38,297 bases of DNA from Candidatus Obscuribacterales bacterium (GCA_019745415.1 JAIETF010000059.1:1-38297); one strand, 5' to 3'. Shown: positions 22,810 to 32,527, counted from the first letter of the stretch. The notes: generated by a model not told the origin, from the sequence alone. Numbers and translations are program-made.

Positions 22810-24723
22810 TTAATCAGCATAGCTATCGCAGGGAATGGTAAACCAGAATACACAGCCACCTTCTTCACCGGCAAAGACTCCAATTTTACCCCCATGCAAC
22901 TCGACAATATTCTTACATATTGACAGTCCCAAACCTGTGCCTTGAGTACTAATCTTTGTCTGGTCTGACTTGCCAAACTCGCCGGTTTCGCCGCCTTCTT
23001 TCTTGCTTTTCAGACCGCGGTCTTCCTTGGCTTGCACCTGATAAAACCGGTCAAAAACCTGCCCTATCTTATCTTCTGGTATACCGCGCCCCCGGTCGCG
23101 CACTTCCACTCGCAAGTGGTTGCCCTGTTTGCGCCCTTTGACAAGCACCCGAGCCCCTTCCGGCGAAAATTTGACAGCATTGCCGAGCAAATTGACCAAG
23201 ACCTGCACAATTCTCTCCTGGTCGCATTCCAATTCGTAGCTGCCCTCCAACCTGCTATCAATCAAGATGTTCTTTTTAAGAGCCAGTGGTTGCACCGAAG
23301 CTAGTGCCGCCTCAAAAATTTCAGCCAGCTTTGCCGGCTCTTTGAACAGCTGCATCTGCCCTTGACTGATGCTTTCGATATCAAGCAAGTTATTGACCAG
23401 AGATAGCAAACGACTGATATTGCCTAGACAAGCCTGCAGGTCTTTCACGGCATCGGCACTAAGCGGTCTGCCGCTGCCGGCTTCAGCCAAAACAAGTTCC
23501 AGACTAAGTAAGACCGAGTTTAAAGGTGTGCGCAAATCGTGCGAGACCATAGAGGCAAATTCTTGCTTCATGCGCTCAATCTGCTTGCGCTGCGAGATAT
23601 CGTGAATGACCAGATAATAGCCTGAGTCTGTCTCGCTTCTGGTAATGCACCATTCGGTCTCTACTATTTGTCCGGCAAAAGTTCTCACCGCAAGCTCTAC
23701 CATAGAAGCGCCTGAATCAGACCGAGATTCGACTTTATCTTGCCTAGTTTTATCTTGCTTGGCTTTGGCTTGCTTGAGAGCCGCGGTAAGCTTGGCACTA
23801 TCGCCTTCTTGCAAGACTTCCACCGCTCGCATGCCGATTAGTTCATCTTTCTCATACCCCCAAAGACGACAAGCCGCCTCGTTTACTTCTTCAAAGCGCA
23901 AATCTTCGCTAATCGAGCAAACAACATCCATGGCGTTATCAAGCACAGCTCTTTCACGAGCACGCAGCTGAGTCAGAGATAAATAAAGTTCCTGGCAGAG
24001 TTTATCGATGGCGGCAATCTCATCGGCACCGGCCACCGGCGCCAGCGGCGGCTGATTGGCGGCTAAGCGGGCGGTATTGACAGTCAATCTATCAAAGCGA
24101 CTGCTGGTGCTGCGATAAAGAAATATAGCCAACCCCAAAGCCATAAAGACACTGAGACCAGCCGAAAGAGCAATAGCCGAGCGCAATTCGCTGTCATAGC
24201 GCAAAAGCAAATCTTGCTTTCTTTGCATATCACCCACACCGACCACCGAAAGCTGCATAATTGTCTGGTTGATTTTCTGCATATCGCTCTGCAAACCCAA
24301 AAGCGAAAGGCGCCGACTCATCTCGGTGCCGGAAGCACCAGGTCTGGTGGTGGAATTGAAAATCTGACCGATATGCTGAAAAGACTTCTTCAAATCTTGG
24401 CAAAGAGCGTATTCACCGGGATATCCGGCAGAAAGCCTTTCGATATCCCGCACAGCCCCGTTGATTTCGTCCACCAGACTTTCGGCGCGAGCATTGAGCA
24501 TGTCGTAAGAATCTTTGTTCCAAGCCCGCATAATCAAGACGGTCGCCCGCTCCATATGCAAAATGCCTAGTTTATTGACAGCTGTGGCCATATCGCGACC
24601 ATGCGCTTCTGAACGCCTAGCCTGGTCCAGCTTTTCAACCATAGACCAGAGCACACCGAAAATGGTCAGTTCAAAAACCACTGGTATCGCCGCAATAAAG
24701 AGAATTTTCTGAGAAAGACGCAT
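22810..24723 (-). CDS. PAS-containing sensor histidine kinase
   Basis: I start this 637-residue kinase at the ATG at 24723 (MRLSQKILFIAAIPVVFELT); the frame also opens at a TTG at 24759. TM helices at about 5-28 and 183-204 enclose a mostly helical periplasmic sensor of about 150 residues. A short HAMP-like linker, a PAS domain (about 245-370), the HisKA box with phosphorylated His395 (SMVSHDLRTPLNSV) and a HATPase domain follow, with N (LLGNAVKFS), G1 (DRGRGIPEDK), F (FDRFYQ) and G2 (GTGLGLSICK) boxes. A charged insert sits between the F and G2 boxes, and a KQ/DK-repeat loop (AKAKQDKTRQDKVE) interrupts the PAS domain. The stimulus is unknown. The start is about 100 bp from the divergent glycosyltransferase gene. 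Confidence 0.94.
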   Translation of the reverse strand: MRLSQKILFIAAIPVVFELTIFGVLWSMVEKLDQARRSEAHGRDMATAVNKLGILHMERATVLIMRAWNKDSYDMLNARAESLVDEINGAVRDIERLSAGYPGEYALCQDLKKSFQHIGQIFNSTTRPGASGTEMSRRLSLLGLQSDMQKINQTIMQLSVVGVGDMQRKQDLLLRYDSELRSAIALSAGLSVFMALGLAIFLYRSTSSRFDRLTVNTARLAANQPPLAPVAGADEIAAIDKLCQELYLSLTQLRARERAVLDNAMDVVCSISEDLRFEEVNEAACRLWGYEKDELIGMRAVEVLQEGDSAKLTAALKQAKAKQDKTRQDKVESRSDSGASMVELAVRTFAGQIVETEWCITRSETDSGYYLVIHDISQRKQIERMKQEFASMVSHDLRTPLNSVLLSLELVLAEAGSGRPLSADAVKDLQACLGNISRLLSLVNNLLDIESISQGQMQLFKEPAKLAEIFEAALASVQPLALKKNILIDSRLEGSYELECDQERIVQVLVNLLGNAVKFSPEGARVLVKGRKQGNHLRVEVRDRGRGIPEDKIGQVFDRFYQVQAKEDRGLKSKKEGGETGEFGKSDQTKISTQGTGLGLSICKNIVELHGGKIGVFAGEEGGCVFWFTIPCDSYAD

Positions 24724-24824
24724 TGTTTGAAAGCGACGAAGGGCGTAAAAATTGGGCAAAATCCAAGCCCAGAGGCTCGAACTATTCTAAACTGTTATGC
24801 TGAGATTAAATAGAGGGTTCTAGA

Positions 24825-26495
24825 GTGTCGGTGCCTGAAAGCACTATCTCGTCAAGTGCAGAGAGTCAAAAGAGAGGCGGCGATTCAAGCGAGCGCCTCA
24901 GACTCGTTCTGCTCTTTGCCGCCGGCTGCCTCTTATATCTGCCGGGGCTTGGCAGCTATGGACCCCTCGACCCCACCGACAGCTTCTTTATCGAAGCCGG
25001 TCGAGAAGCGGTGGAAACCGGGCAGTATCTTGTACCGATGAACAACTATCAGCCCTGGCTAGACAAGCCGATTCTCTATTTTTGGGCGGTTTCGGCATCA
25101 ATTATTTTATTCGGCGCATCAGAGGCAGCTATCGGCTTCTCCGGACGCATCTTCACCGCTCTGACCGCCCTTGCCTTTTCGTTCTGCGTCTACTATGGCA
25201 GCCGCAGTTTCATCGGCAAAAAACAAGCTTTCTTTGCTGCTCTCATTGCCATGACTTTCCCCCTCAGCGCCGAGCTTGGTCATATTTCACTTACCGATAT
25301 GCCCCTCACTCTTTTTATGAGCGCCGGTCTCTATGGGCTTTTTCATTTCTTTCAGCAAGGCAAGATGAAGGCGCTCTGGTTGGGCTATTTCAGTCTAGCT
25401 CTGGCCTTTCTTTGCAAAGGTCCAATCGCCTTGATAGTTGTGGGCGCCATTCTCACTCTCTATTTTCTTGCCACTGCCGGCAATATCAAGTCTGTCTTTG
25501 TCTCAATCTTGAAGCTCAAACCATTTCTAGGATTAGCCTTAATCACGGTCATCAATTTGCCCTGGTATGCCGCCGCCACAATCGGCACAAACGGCGCCTT
25601 CTTTCGCGATTTCTTCATTACCCAAAACTTTGGTCGTATGGTTGGTACAGTCAACCACCAGCAGCCCTTCTGGTTCTATCTACCAGTTCTCGCCGGCGGG
25701 CTCTTCCCCTTCAACCTGCTCTATTTTTGCGCCCCGTCATTGCGCCTGCGCAAACAAGACCTTGCCGCCCGCACAAACCTAAGCAAAAGCAAGGCATTCA
25801 TCGTCTTTCAAACTATCTGGGCCCTGTTTGTATTGGTCTTGTTTTCAATAATAAAAACCAAATTGCCCACTTATATTTTGCCGGCCATGGCACCCCTGGC
25901 GGTACTGGCAGCCAGGGCAGCGGCGCTTGCCCTGAGGCTGAAAGGCAAAGAAAAATTCTACCCCTTGGCTTTGATACCGCCGCCGGTATTAATTGCCGCC
26001 CTGGTGGTCAGCTATAAATCAGACGGTTGGGTGCAACTATTCCTCAGCCAGACCCGTTATCTCTTTATCTTTCTTTTGCTGGTCAGCTTGGTCAACGCCC
26101 TGCTTATCTTCAAGGGCAAACTCAAGCAGGCTCTGACTGTCTTGACTGCGGCAGCGGTAGCCGGGGTGGCGGTTTCTATGCCCCTGGCTCATATTGCCTT
26201 CTTTGAAGATAGACAAAAGCCGGTGGATAATCTTACCCGCACAGTTCTCGAGCGACAGGGCAGTCTTTGCACCATAATTCGCACCGAGCCTAGCTTTCCT
26301 TACTTCCTCAAAAAAAATGTACCGCTCATTAGAGATGAAAACGAAGCCAAAGCCCACTTAGCAAAGGCTCAGTCGCCGATTTTCGTTATGGCGCCCAAAG
26401 AAGTGCTGCAAAATATTTCTTGGTTTGGTACACCAGAAAAAATTACCGTGGTGAACAAAACTCGCAAATGGACCCTATTTGAGGTGAAGCCCTGA
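24825..26495 (+). CDS. GT39/ArnT-like membrane glycosyltransferase
   Basis: The start is a GTG with GAGGG seven bases upstream. The 556-residue protein is polytopic, with about 11-12 hydrophobic segments, and has the PMT/ArnT layout: a first periplasmic loop with acidic residues (DPTDSFFIEAGREAVETG, Asp49/Asp52) followed by Lys81-Pro82 (LDKPILYFW), and a later LTDMPLTLF block. Enzymes of this clan move sugars from polyprenyl-phosphate carriers to lipid A, proteins or glycans on the periplasmic side. The canonical 'DE' pair reads TD here. The neighbouring GH13 gene starts four bases after the stop, so they are co-transcribed. The acceptor is unknown. Confidence 0.88.
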   Translation: MSVPESTISSSAESQKRGGDSSERLRLVLLFAAGCLLYLPGLGSYGPLDPTDSFFIEAGREAVETGQYLVPMNNYQPWLDKPILYFWAVSASIILFGASEAAIGFSGRIFTALTALAFSFCVYYGSRSFIGKKQAFFAALIAMTFPLSAELGHISLTDMPLTLFMSAGLYGLFHFFQQGKMKALWLGYFSLALAFLCKGPIALIVVGAILTLYFLATAGNIKSVFVSILKLKPFLGLALITVINLPWYAAATIGTNGAFFRDFFITQNFGRMVGTVNHQQPFWFYLPVLAGGLFPFNLLYFCAPSLRLRKQDLAARTNLSKSKAFIVFQTIWALFVLVLFSIIKTKLPTYILPAMAPLAVLAARAAALALRLKGKEKFYPLALIPPPVLIAALVVSYKSDGWVQLFLSQTRYLFIFLLLVSLVNALLIFKGKLKQALTVLTAAAVAGVAVSMPLAHIAFFEDRQKPVDNLTRTVLERQGSLCTIIRTEPSFPYFLKKNVPLIRDENEAKAHLAKAQSPIFVMAPKEVLQNISWFGTPEKITVVNKTRKWTLFEVKP

Positions 26496-26499
26496 GCCG

Positions 26500-28077
26500 A
26501 TGAACCCGAGCCTCTATCAAATAAATAGCAGAGTACTGTTGAATCGGCTGCGGCAAAGTAATGCTGAAGCCACCTTAGCCGACCTAGACGCCGGCGGCAA
26601 ACTAGCCGGGTTTGACTGGATATGGCTTTTGAGCGTTTGGCAGACCAGCACCGCCGCCCGAGAAGTATCGAGGAAGAGAAGCGGCTGGCTGCACGAATTT
26701 CAAGACACCCTGCCCGACTTAAAGACCGAAGACATCGGCGGTTCCGGCTTTGCCATAGCCGACTATAAGGTAAGCGAAGACCTGGGCGGGGGGCAAGCTC
26801 TGGCAAAACTGCGGCAAAAGCTGAAGCAACGCGGTCAAAAGCTCATGCTCGATTTTGTGCCTAATCATATGGGTTTAGGGCACCGCTGGCTGCAGGAAAA
26901 TCCTGCTTACTTCATAATGGCAGATGCTCAAGATACAGAACAGGAGCCGCACAATTACTTCAAGGTAGACCAGCCGGGCGGCAAAGAGTTATATGTCGCC
27001 CATGGCAGAGACCCCTATTTTGAGGGCTGGCCGGACACTATTCAGCTAGACTACAGCAACCCCGCTCTGCAAGAAGAGATGATCAAGATTTTGCTCGATA
27101 TTGCCGGGCAATGCGACGGCGTGCGCTGCGACATGGCCATGCTGGTAGAGCCCGAAATATTCGAGCGCACCTGGAAAAATCGCGGTGAATCGAGAAGACA
27201 GCTCAAGGGAGTCTACAAGCCCTTCTGGAGCGAAGCGATTAGCAGAGTAAAGGCTGAGTATCCCGACTTTTGCTTTATGGCGGAAGTCTATTGGGACATG
27301 GAATGGCAATTGCAACAGGCCGGTTTTGACTATACCTATGACAAAAGGCTTTATGACAGGCTGCGCAATGGCGACACAGCAGGGGTAAGAGCCCATCTCA
27401 CCGCCGACCTGAGCTATCAAAGCAAAATGGCGCGATTTTTAGAAAATCACGACGAACCGCGAGCAGCAGCCGTCTTTAGTGAAGAGATGGAGAAAGCAGC
27501 GGCGGTAACCACTTTTCTCACACCGGGACTGAGATTCTTTCATCAAGGTCAATTCGAAGGCTTTTGCAAGCGAATTTCGCCGCACCTGGTGCGCGGCCCC
27601 GAAGAAAACGAAAACATCAATCTCAAGGAGTTCTACAACAACCTTTTAGCTGCCCTTATTGAGCCAACCCGCACAGGCACCTTCACCCTTTTGGGCACCA
27701 AGCCTGCCTGGCAAGACAACTGGACCTACTCATCCATTCTTGGTTACCTCTGGCAAAAAATCAAGCCCGACCAAGAAGATAAGGGACAGGAAAAGAAGGC
27801 TCTTGAAAGCAACGGCAAGCAGGCCAAGCCGGAACCTGAAAAAGCCCCGGCCCGCGGCGACTGCCTGCTTGCCGTGGTCAACCTCTCAGACCATCAAAGT
27901 CAGTGCTATCTGCCCATGAATATTGCCGGATGTAATTTAATTCTGGAAGACAAGCTGTCGAATACAGTATATGAGCGAAAGGGCGACACCATGTCGCAAG
28001 AGGGACTTTATCTTGATATGAGCCCTTTTCAGTGTCATATTTTCGCCGTCTACGCTGCCCGTTCCCGGGTAAACTAA
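26500..28077 (+). CDS. GH13 alpha-amylase-family enzyme
   Basis: This 525-residue cytoplasmic protein has the four GH13 regions: I DFVPNHMG (Asp118-His123), II GVRCDMAM (Arg209, nucleophile Asp211), III AEVYW (acid/base Glu262) and IV FLENHDEPR (His317, Asp318). The (beta/alpha)8 barrel is short and followed by a Lys/Glu/Pro-rich linker (about 428-455) and a beta-sandwich domain C ending near 520. It acts on alpha-glucosidic bonds as hydrolase or transglycosylase; specificity (maltose, sucrose, trehalose type) is not deducible. It directly follows the GT39 gene (four-base gap; GAGGTG about 13 bases upstream) and precedes the GH63-type gene by 56 bp, suggesting joint use of one glucan. Confidence 0.92.
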   Translation: MNPSLYQINSRVLLNRLRQSNAEATLADLDAGGKLAGFDWIWLLSVWQTSTAAREVSRKRSGWLHEFQDTLPDLKTEDIGGSGFAIADYKVSEDLGGGQALAKLRQKLKQRGQKLMLDFVPNHMGLGHRWLQENPAYFIMADAQDTEQEPHNYFKVDQPGGKELYVAHGRDPYFEGWPDTIQLDYSNPALQEEMIKILLDIAGQCDGVRCDMAMLVEPEIFERTWKNRGESRRQLKGVYKPFWSEAISRVKAEYPDFCFMAEVYWDMEWQLQQAGFDYTYDKRLYDRLRNGDTAGVRAHLTADLSYQSKMARFLENHDEPRAAAVFSEEMEKAAAVTTFLTPGLRFFHQGQFEGFCKRISPHLVRGPEENENINLKEFYNNLLAALIEPTRTGTFTLLGTKPAWQDNWTYSSILGYLWQKIKPDQEDKGQEKKALESNGKQAKPEPEKAPARGDCLLAVVNLSDHQSQCYLPMNIAGCNLILEDKLSNTVYERKGDTMSQEGLYLDMSPFQCHIFAVYAARSRVN

Positions 28078-28133
28078 TTGTTGGTCGCAAAGTCAATGCC
28101 GACCGAACCAACCCTTGACTTGCCGGAGGAATA

Positions 28134-30938
28134 ATGGCGGAAAACTCGTCTCGCGCAGAAGTGGAAAGACTTGATGAAGCCAAAAGGGGCGAGCAAGACT
28201 GGAAGATGTGGGGACCCTATTTAAGCGAAAGACAATGGGGTACAGTCAGAGAAGACTATAGCGATAACGGCGACGCCTGGAACTATTTCACCCATGACCA
28301 TGCCCGCTCAAGAGCCTACCGTTGGGGCGAAGACGGTCTGGGTGGTATTTCAGACAAACACCAGGTACTCTGCTTTTCACTGGCACTCTGGAACGGGCAA
28401 GACCCCATCTTGAAAGAACGCCTCTTTGGACTGACCAACAGCGAAGGCAACCACGGCGAAGACGTCAAAGAGTATTACTTTTATCTAGATAGCACCCCTA
28501 CCCATTCTTACATGAAGTACTTGTATAAGTACCCGCAGCAAGCCTTTCCTTATTCAAAGCTGGTTGAAACCAATCGCAGTCGCTCTCGCACCGAACTAGA
28601 ATACGAATTAATCGATACCGGCGTCTTTGACCAAGACCGTTATTTCGACGTTTTTGTCGAATACGCCAAAGCCTCTGCCAATGATATTCTCATCAAAATC
28701 AAAGTCGAAAACCGCGGCGACAAAGCGGCGCCCTTACACATTTTGCCGACCTTACTCTTTCGCAACACCTGGTCCTTCTCGGCCAATGCCATTAGGCCGG
28801 AGATTAAACTGGAGCAGTCTGCATCGAAAAAAGGACTGCAAGTAATCTCAGCCAAACACAAAGACCCGCTCTTTCAAGAGTCACTGCCCGACTTTTATCT
28901 CTATTGCAGCGAGCTGGACCAAGCAAGCGATGTTTTGTTCTGCGACAACGAAACAAACTTAGATCGCTTCCCCCAAGATCCGTCACTGAATGGCTTGGAA
29001 GGGCGGCGTTATCCGAAAGACTCTTTCCATAGTTATCTTATCGGCGGCGACCAAGAGGCAGTCAACAAAGCTCAACTAGGCACCAAGGTCGCACCGCACT
29101 ATCAATTTGAAGTACCTGCCTTAGGCAGCAAGACAATTTGCTTGCGCCTCAGCGCCTTTGACTTGCAGGCTCTCAAAGACCCGTTTTCAAAAGAAAACTT
29201 CGACGCCGTCTTTGCCGAGCGCAAGCTTGAAGCAGACCTCTTTTATGATGCAATCTATACCGAAGAAATGAAGAAAAACCCAGAGCAAATGCGGGTATTT
29301 CGCCAAGCGATGGCCGGCATGCTATGGTCTAAGCAATATTTCTATTACGACGTAGATCTCTGGCTAAAAGAGCACGGCGCAGACTTTCTTGATATTCAGA
29401 CCAAGAAGCAAAACATTCGCAATGCCGACTGGTATCACATGTTCAACGACGATATCATCTCAATGCCCGATAAATGGGAATACCCCTGGTACGCCGCCTG
29501 GGACCTAGCTTTTCACACTGTACCGCTCGGCACGGTCGACCTCGACTTTGCCAAACAGCAATTAGATTTGATGCTGCGCAATGACTATCAACATCCCAAT
29601 GGTCAGATTCCAGCTTATGAGTGGAATTTCGGAGACGTTAATCCGCCTGTGCACGCTTTCGCCACCATGGAAATCTATCTGCACGACAAAGTGCGCAACG
29701 ATGGCAAGGGCGATATCGATTTCCTCAAGTATGCTTTTACAAAGCTGATGGTCAATTATGCTTGGTGGATCAATCGCAAAGACCCCAGCGGCAAAAACAT
29801 TTTTGAAGGCGGCTTTCTAGGCTTGGATAATATAGGAGTTTTCGACCGTTCAGCCCCCTTGCCCACCGGTGGTTCATTGGAACAGGCGGACGGAACTGCC
29901 TGGATGGCTTTCTTCAGCCAGCAAATGCTGCGCATCGCCATCGAAGTAGCCTATCACGATCCACTCTACGAAGACTTAGCAGTGCGCTTTTTCCAGCACA
30001 CGATGCGCATTGCCGGCGCCATGGATCGCATAGGCGAACACCGCGATGAACTCTGGGATGAAGAAGACGGCTTCTTTTATGATGTACTCAGCTTACCTAA
30101 CGGCAAATCCACCCGCCTCAAAGTCAGATCCATGGTCGGGCTACTGCCACTTTCTGCGGTGGCAGTACTGGAAGATTCCACCCTACACAAACTGCCGCAT
30201 TTCACCAAAATGTGCAAAGCCTTTGTCGAACGACATCCCGAACTGTGTGCCAATATACATTTACCGAACAAACCGGGTGTAGCAAATCGTCGCATGCTGG
30301 CAGTAGTAAACGAAAAGAAACTGCGCCGCATCTTGCACCGTATGCTCGACGAGAAAGAGTTCCTCAGCCCTTACGGCATCCGTTCTCTATCTGCCTATCA
30401 CAAAGATCATCCCTTTATTTTTAGACACGAGGGACACGAATTTAGAGTTGACTATTTGCCGGGCGAATCAGACAACGGTATGTTCGGCGGCAACAGCAAT
30501 TGGCGCGGACCGATTTGGATGCCGGTCAATTTCTTGCTCATCAAAGCACTCTATATTTATTACTGTTATTTCGGTGAGGATTTCAAAGTTGAGTGCCCGA
30601 CAGGTTCAGGCAATATGATGACCTTATTGGAAGTGGCAAAATTCTTGTCCGACAGACTTTGCTCGATATTTCTTCCAGATGAAAAAACAGGCAAGCGCCC
30701 AGTCTTTGGAGGCACCGAAAAATTCCAGAACGATCCCCATTGGCGTGATAACTTACTCTTTTACGAGTATTTTCACGCTGAAAACGGAGCCGGACTGGGA
30801 GCCAGCCACCAAACCGGCTGGACCGGGCTTGTGGCAAGACTAATGAGATTGGAAGACATTCTCACCAAGGAAATGTTACTTGAGCCGGGAGCCGCCTGCC
30901 GAGCCAGAGAAGCTCTTATCGCTCATTTCAAAGAGTAA
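28134..30938 (+). CDS. GH63/MGH1-like glucosidase
   Basis: The 934-residue protein belongs to the bacterial 'glucosidase' branch of GH63/MGH1-like enzymes. An N-terminal beta-sandwich (about 28-345, with WGPYLSERQWGTVREDYS at its front) precedes an (alpha/alpha)6 barrel (about 370-930) with diagnostic blocks: YPWYAAWDLAFHTVPLG, GQIPAYEWNFGDVNPPVHAF, GGSLEQADGTAWMAFFS and NSNWRGPIWMPVNF near 787-800. It has no signal peptide, so it is cytoplasmic. Relatives cleave glucose or mannose from short glycosides such as mannosylglycerate or kojibiose-type sugars. GGAGGA lies six bases before the ATG. With the GH13 gene it likely processes an intracellular glucan or compatible solute. Confidence 0.93.
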   Translation: MAENSSRAEVERLDEAKRGEQDWKMWGPYLSERQWGTVREDYSDNGDAWNYFTHDHARSRAYRWGEDGLGGISDKHQVLCFSLALWNGQDPILKERLFGLTNSEGNHGEDVKEYYFYLDSTPTHSYMKYLYKYPQQAFPYSKLVETNRSRSRTELEYELIDTGVFDQDRYFDVFVEYAKASANDILIKIKVENRGDKAAPLHILPTLLFRNTWSFSANAIRPEIKLEQSASKKGLQVISAKHKDPLFQESLPDFYLYCSELDQASDVLFCDNETNLDRFPQDPSLNGLEGRRYPKDSFHSYLIGGDQEAVNKAQLGTKVAPHYQFEVPALGSKTICLRLSAFDLQALKDPFSKENFDAVFAERKLEADLFYDAIYTEEMKKNPEQMRVFRQAMAGMLWSKQYFYYDVDLWLKEHGADFLDIQTKKQNIRNADWYHMFNDDIISMPDKWEYPWYAAWDLAFHTVPLGTVDLDFAKQQLDLMLRNDYQHPNGQIPAYEWNFGDVNPPVHAFATMEIYLHDKVRNDGKGDIDFLKYAFTKLMVNYAWWINRKDPSGKNIFEGGFLGLDNIGVFDRSAPLPTGGSLEQADGTAWMAFFSQQMLRIAIEVAYHDPLYEDLAVRFFQHTMRIAGAMDRIGEHRDELWDEEDGFFYDVLSLPNGKSTRLKVRSMVGLLPLSAVAVLEDSTLHKLPHFTKMCKAFVERHPELCANIHLPNKPGVANRRMLAVVNEKKLRRILHRMLDEKEFLSPYGIRSLSAYHKDHPFIFRHEGHEFRVDYLPGESDNGMFGGNSNWRGPIWMPVNFLLIKALYIYYCYFGEDFKVECPTGSGNMMTLLEVAKFLSDRLCSIFLPDEKTGKRPVFGGTEKFQNDPHWRDNLLFYEYFHAENGAGLGASHQTGWTGLVARLMRLEDILTKEMLLEPGAACRAREALIAHFKE

Positions 30939-31099
30939 AGTGAAAGTAAAGTTTTGCTGATCGGGTATATTTGAGAAGCACGGCAATGGTCTCTGTACTA
31001 CAATACTGATGAGGCTATGAAAACGCAGTAAAAGTGGTCTGAAATTATATAAACCAGGCAATTCAAAAACTGCAACCGACAAAGCGACTGGTCTTTTTG

Positions 31100-31492
31100 A
31101 TGGTCTGCTTACTGGCTCTCTTGTTTACACCAATCAAGATGGCTGCAGCAGAGGCTATGGCTTTATGCGGCATGCCCTCTGAGGGTATGGCTTGCTGTGC
31201 GACCGATAAATTACAAAACCAAAAGCCATCAGCCCAAGCAACAGCACAACACAGTTGTTGCTGCTGCGAAGAAGAAAAATCTGAACCAGGCGATCTAGCA
31301 AGCGATAACAGCGCGCAGACGGTTCATACTCCTAAGTTTGTGGCGATTCGCTCCGGTCTCAATGGCATTGTCGAGCTGAATGCAATAAATACAGCTGCGC
31401 TGCACATTCTTATGTCGGCAGACGATAACAGCTTTTCCCCACGTTCACCTAAACTGCCAATCTATCTTCAGGTGCGCCAACTTCTGATTTAA
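31100..31492 (+). CDS. Exported Cys-rich protein
   Basis: I start at the ATG at 31100; a TTG three bases upstream is also in frame. The 130-residue product opens with a hydrophobic leader ending AAAEA (about 15-19). The mature part carries Cys23, Cys32-Cys33 (GMACCA), then His51 with Cys53-56 (HSCCCCEEE), plus several Met residues. The C-terminal half has no Cys. This clustering suggests thiolate binding of copper, zinc or a similar metal. I do not recognise a family. It lies 53 bp upstream of the gene for a copper-storage-like protein and is probably co-transcribed with it. Confidence 0.65.
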   Translation: MVCLLALLFTPIKMAAAEAMALCGMPSEGMACCATDKLQNQKPSAQATAQHSCCCCEEEKSEPGDLASDNSAQTVHTPKFVAIRSGLNGIVELNAINTAALHILMSADDNSFSPRSPKLPIYLQVRQLLI

Positions 31493-31545
31493 AGCCGGTC
31501 TTGGCCGCATTGTCTTTAAATCACTATTTTAGAAGGAGCTTCATC

Positions 31546-31986
31546 ATGAAGAAACTAATATTGCTTTGCGCATTTTTGCTGGCTGTTGCTTTTCTGCCTC
31601 TAAACGCCGTATTGGCTAAAGAAGCCGACTGTTGCAAGAAATCGAGCGCTGCCGAGGGCAAAACCTCAAACAAAGAAGTCAAATCTGACTCTTCTAAGTC
31701 TTGCGCCGAATGCGCTCAAACTTGCGAAAAAACTCTCAAGTATTTCAAGAAGCAAGGAGGCAAATATACAGAAGCAGCAAATCTCAAGACCTTGCAAGAC
31801 TGCATAACTCTCTGCAAAGCTTCAAGCGAGCTGCAAAAACGTGGCTCAGCCCACGCCGCAGCCTTGCTTAAGGTCTGCCATGCCGTCTGTCTCGATTGCG
31901 CCAAAATGTGCAAAGAGATGAATGATCCTAAGCTTGCAGATTGCATCAAATCTTGCGAAGAATGCACCAGTTGCTGCGAAGGCTAA
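31546..31986 (+). CDS. Exported four-helix-bundle Cys-rich (Csp/DUF326-like) protein
   Basis: The ATG at 31546 has AAGGAG eight bases upstream; the upstream in-frame ATG at 31501 is rejected. The 146-residue protein has a Sec signal peptide (cleavage near Ala22-Leu-Ala24). The mature part has 16 Cys spaced three or four apart along helices: 29-30, 53/56/60, 86/90, 111/115/118/122 and 133/137/140/143/144. The pattern C-x-x-C-x-x-x-C on successive helices matches the DUF326/copper-storage-protein family (Csp1), where a four-helix bundle lined with thiolates stores many Cu(I) ions. Export resembles Csp1, not the cytosolic Csp3. A strong hairpin follows at 32019-32046. Confidence 0.88.
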   Translation: MKKLILLCAFLLAVAFLPLNAVLAKEADCCKKSSAAEGKTSNKEVKSDSSKSCAECAQTCEKTLKYFKKQGGKYTEAANLKTLQDCITLCKASSELQKRGSAHAAALLKVCHAVCLDCAKMCKEMNDPKLADCIKSCEECTSCCEG

Positions 31987-32018
31987 GCCTGCTTCAAAAC
32001 TGAACTGAAAATGGCTAC

Positions 32019-32046
32019 AAAGGGTTTTCCTTTCGGAAAACCCTTT
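32019..32046 (+). terminator. Terminator after the Cys-rich protein gene
   Basis: A perfect 12-bp stem, AAAGGGTTTTCC (32019-32030) with GGAAAACCCTTT (32035-32046), has a four-base loop and is followed by TTGGTCTTTGAATTT. A near copy of the right arm (GAAAAACCCTTTTAGTCTT) recurs at about 32067-32085, so the left arm has two alternative partners. It may reduce read-through into the transporter genes. Confidence 0.75.
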
Positions 32047-32152
32047 TGGTCTTTGAATTTCCAAAAGAAAAACCCTTTTAGTCTTAAAATAACCGAGGTC
32101 AGATTGAGAAAACCAACTTGAACCCCTTCTAAAAGCAATTCCTCTGCAAGCC

Positions 32153-32527
32153 ATGCACAAGCCAAACCCAGCAACGATATCAAAGGCAATAGCAATAGGA
32201 CTGACAGCCGGGCTCTTGAGCGGGCTTTTGGGTATAGGCGGCGGCGTCATACTGGTTCCGGCACTACTAGCCCTTTTGGGTGTCAGCCAAGCCGAAGCCC
32301 AAGGCACATCGCTGGCACTTTTCACGCTGCCTGTGGCGGCCCTGGGCGCCTACACATACTGGCATCACGGTCATGTCGACCTCTTTGCTTTACCCGCCAT
32401 GGCTGTCGGCTTCCTGTTAGGCGGCTTCATGGGCGGCAAACTGGCGGTAAAACTACCGGCTGCTACGTTGAGCCGCATCTTCGCCATTGCCTTGATTGTT
32501 TTCGGCATCAAGATGCTTATCTCATAA
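32153..32527 (+). CDS. Half-length TauE/SafE (TSUP) transporter, subunit A
   Basis: This 124-residue protein carries one TSUP repeat: about four TM helices with the family signature GLLSGLLGIGGGVILVPALL and a following AQGTSLALFTLPVAALGAY. Full-length TauE/SafE proteins (about 250 residues) have two such repeats in one chain and move sulfite, sulfoacetate, thiosulfate or related organic anions. Here the second repeat is a separate gene 13 bp downstream. A HHGH motif (residues 71-74) follows the second helix. No good Shine-Dalgarno precedes the ATG, so the exact start is uncertain. Confidence 0.85.
   Translation: MHKPNPATISKAIAIGLTAGLLSGLLGIGGGVILVPALLALLGVSQAEAQGTSLALFTLPVAALGAYTYWHHGHVDLFALPAMAVGFLLGGFMGGKLAVKLPAATLSRIFAIALIVFGIKMLIS

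Noticed and set aside
25082..26017. 311-aa ORF in another frame of the GT39 gene
   Set aside because: His/Arg/Ser-rich shadow frame; the polytopic GT39 reading is far better supported.
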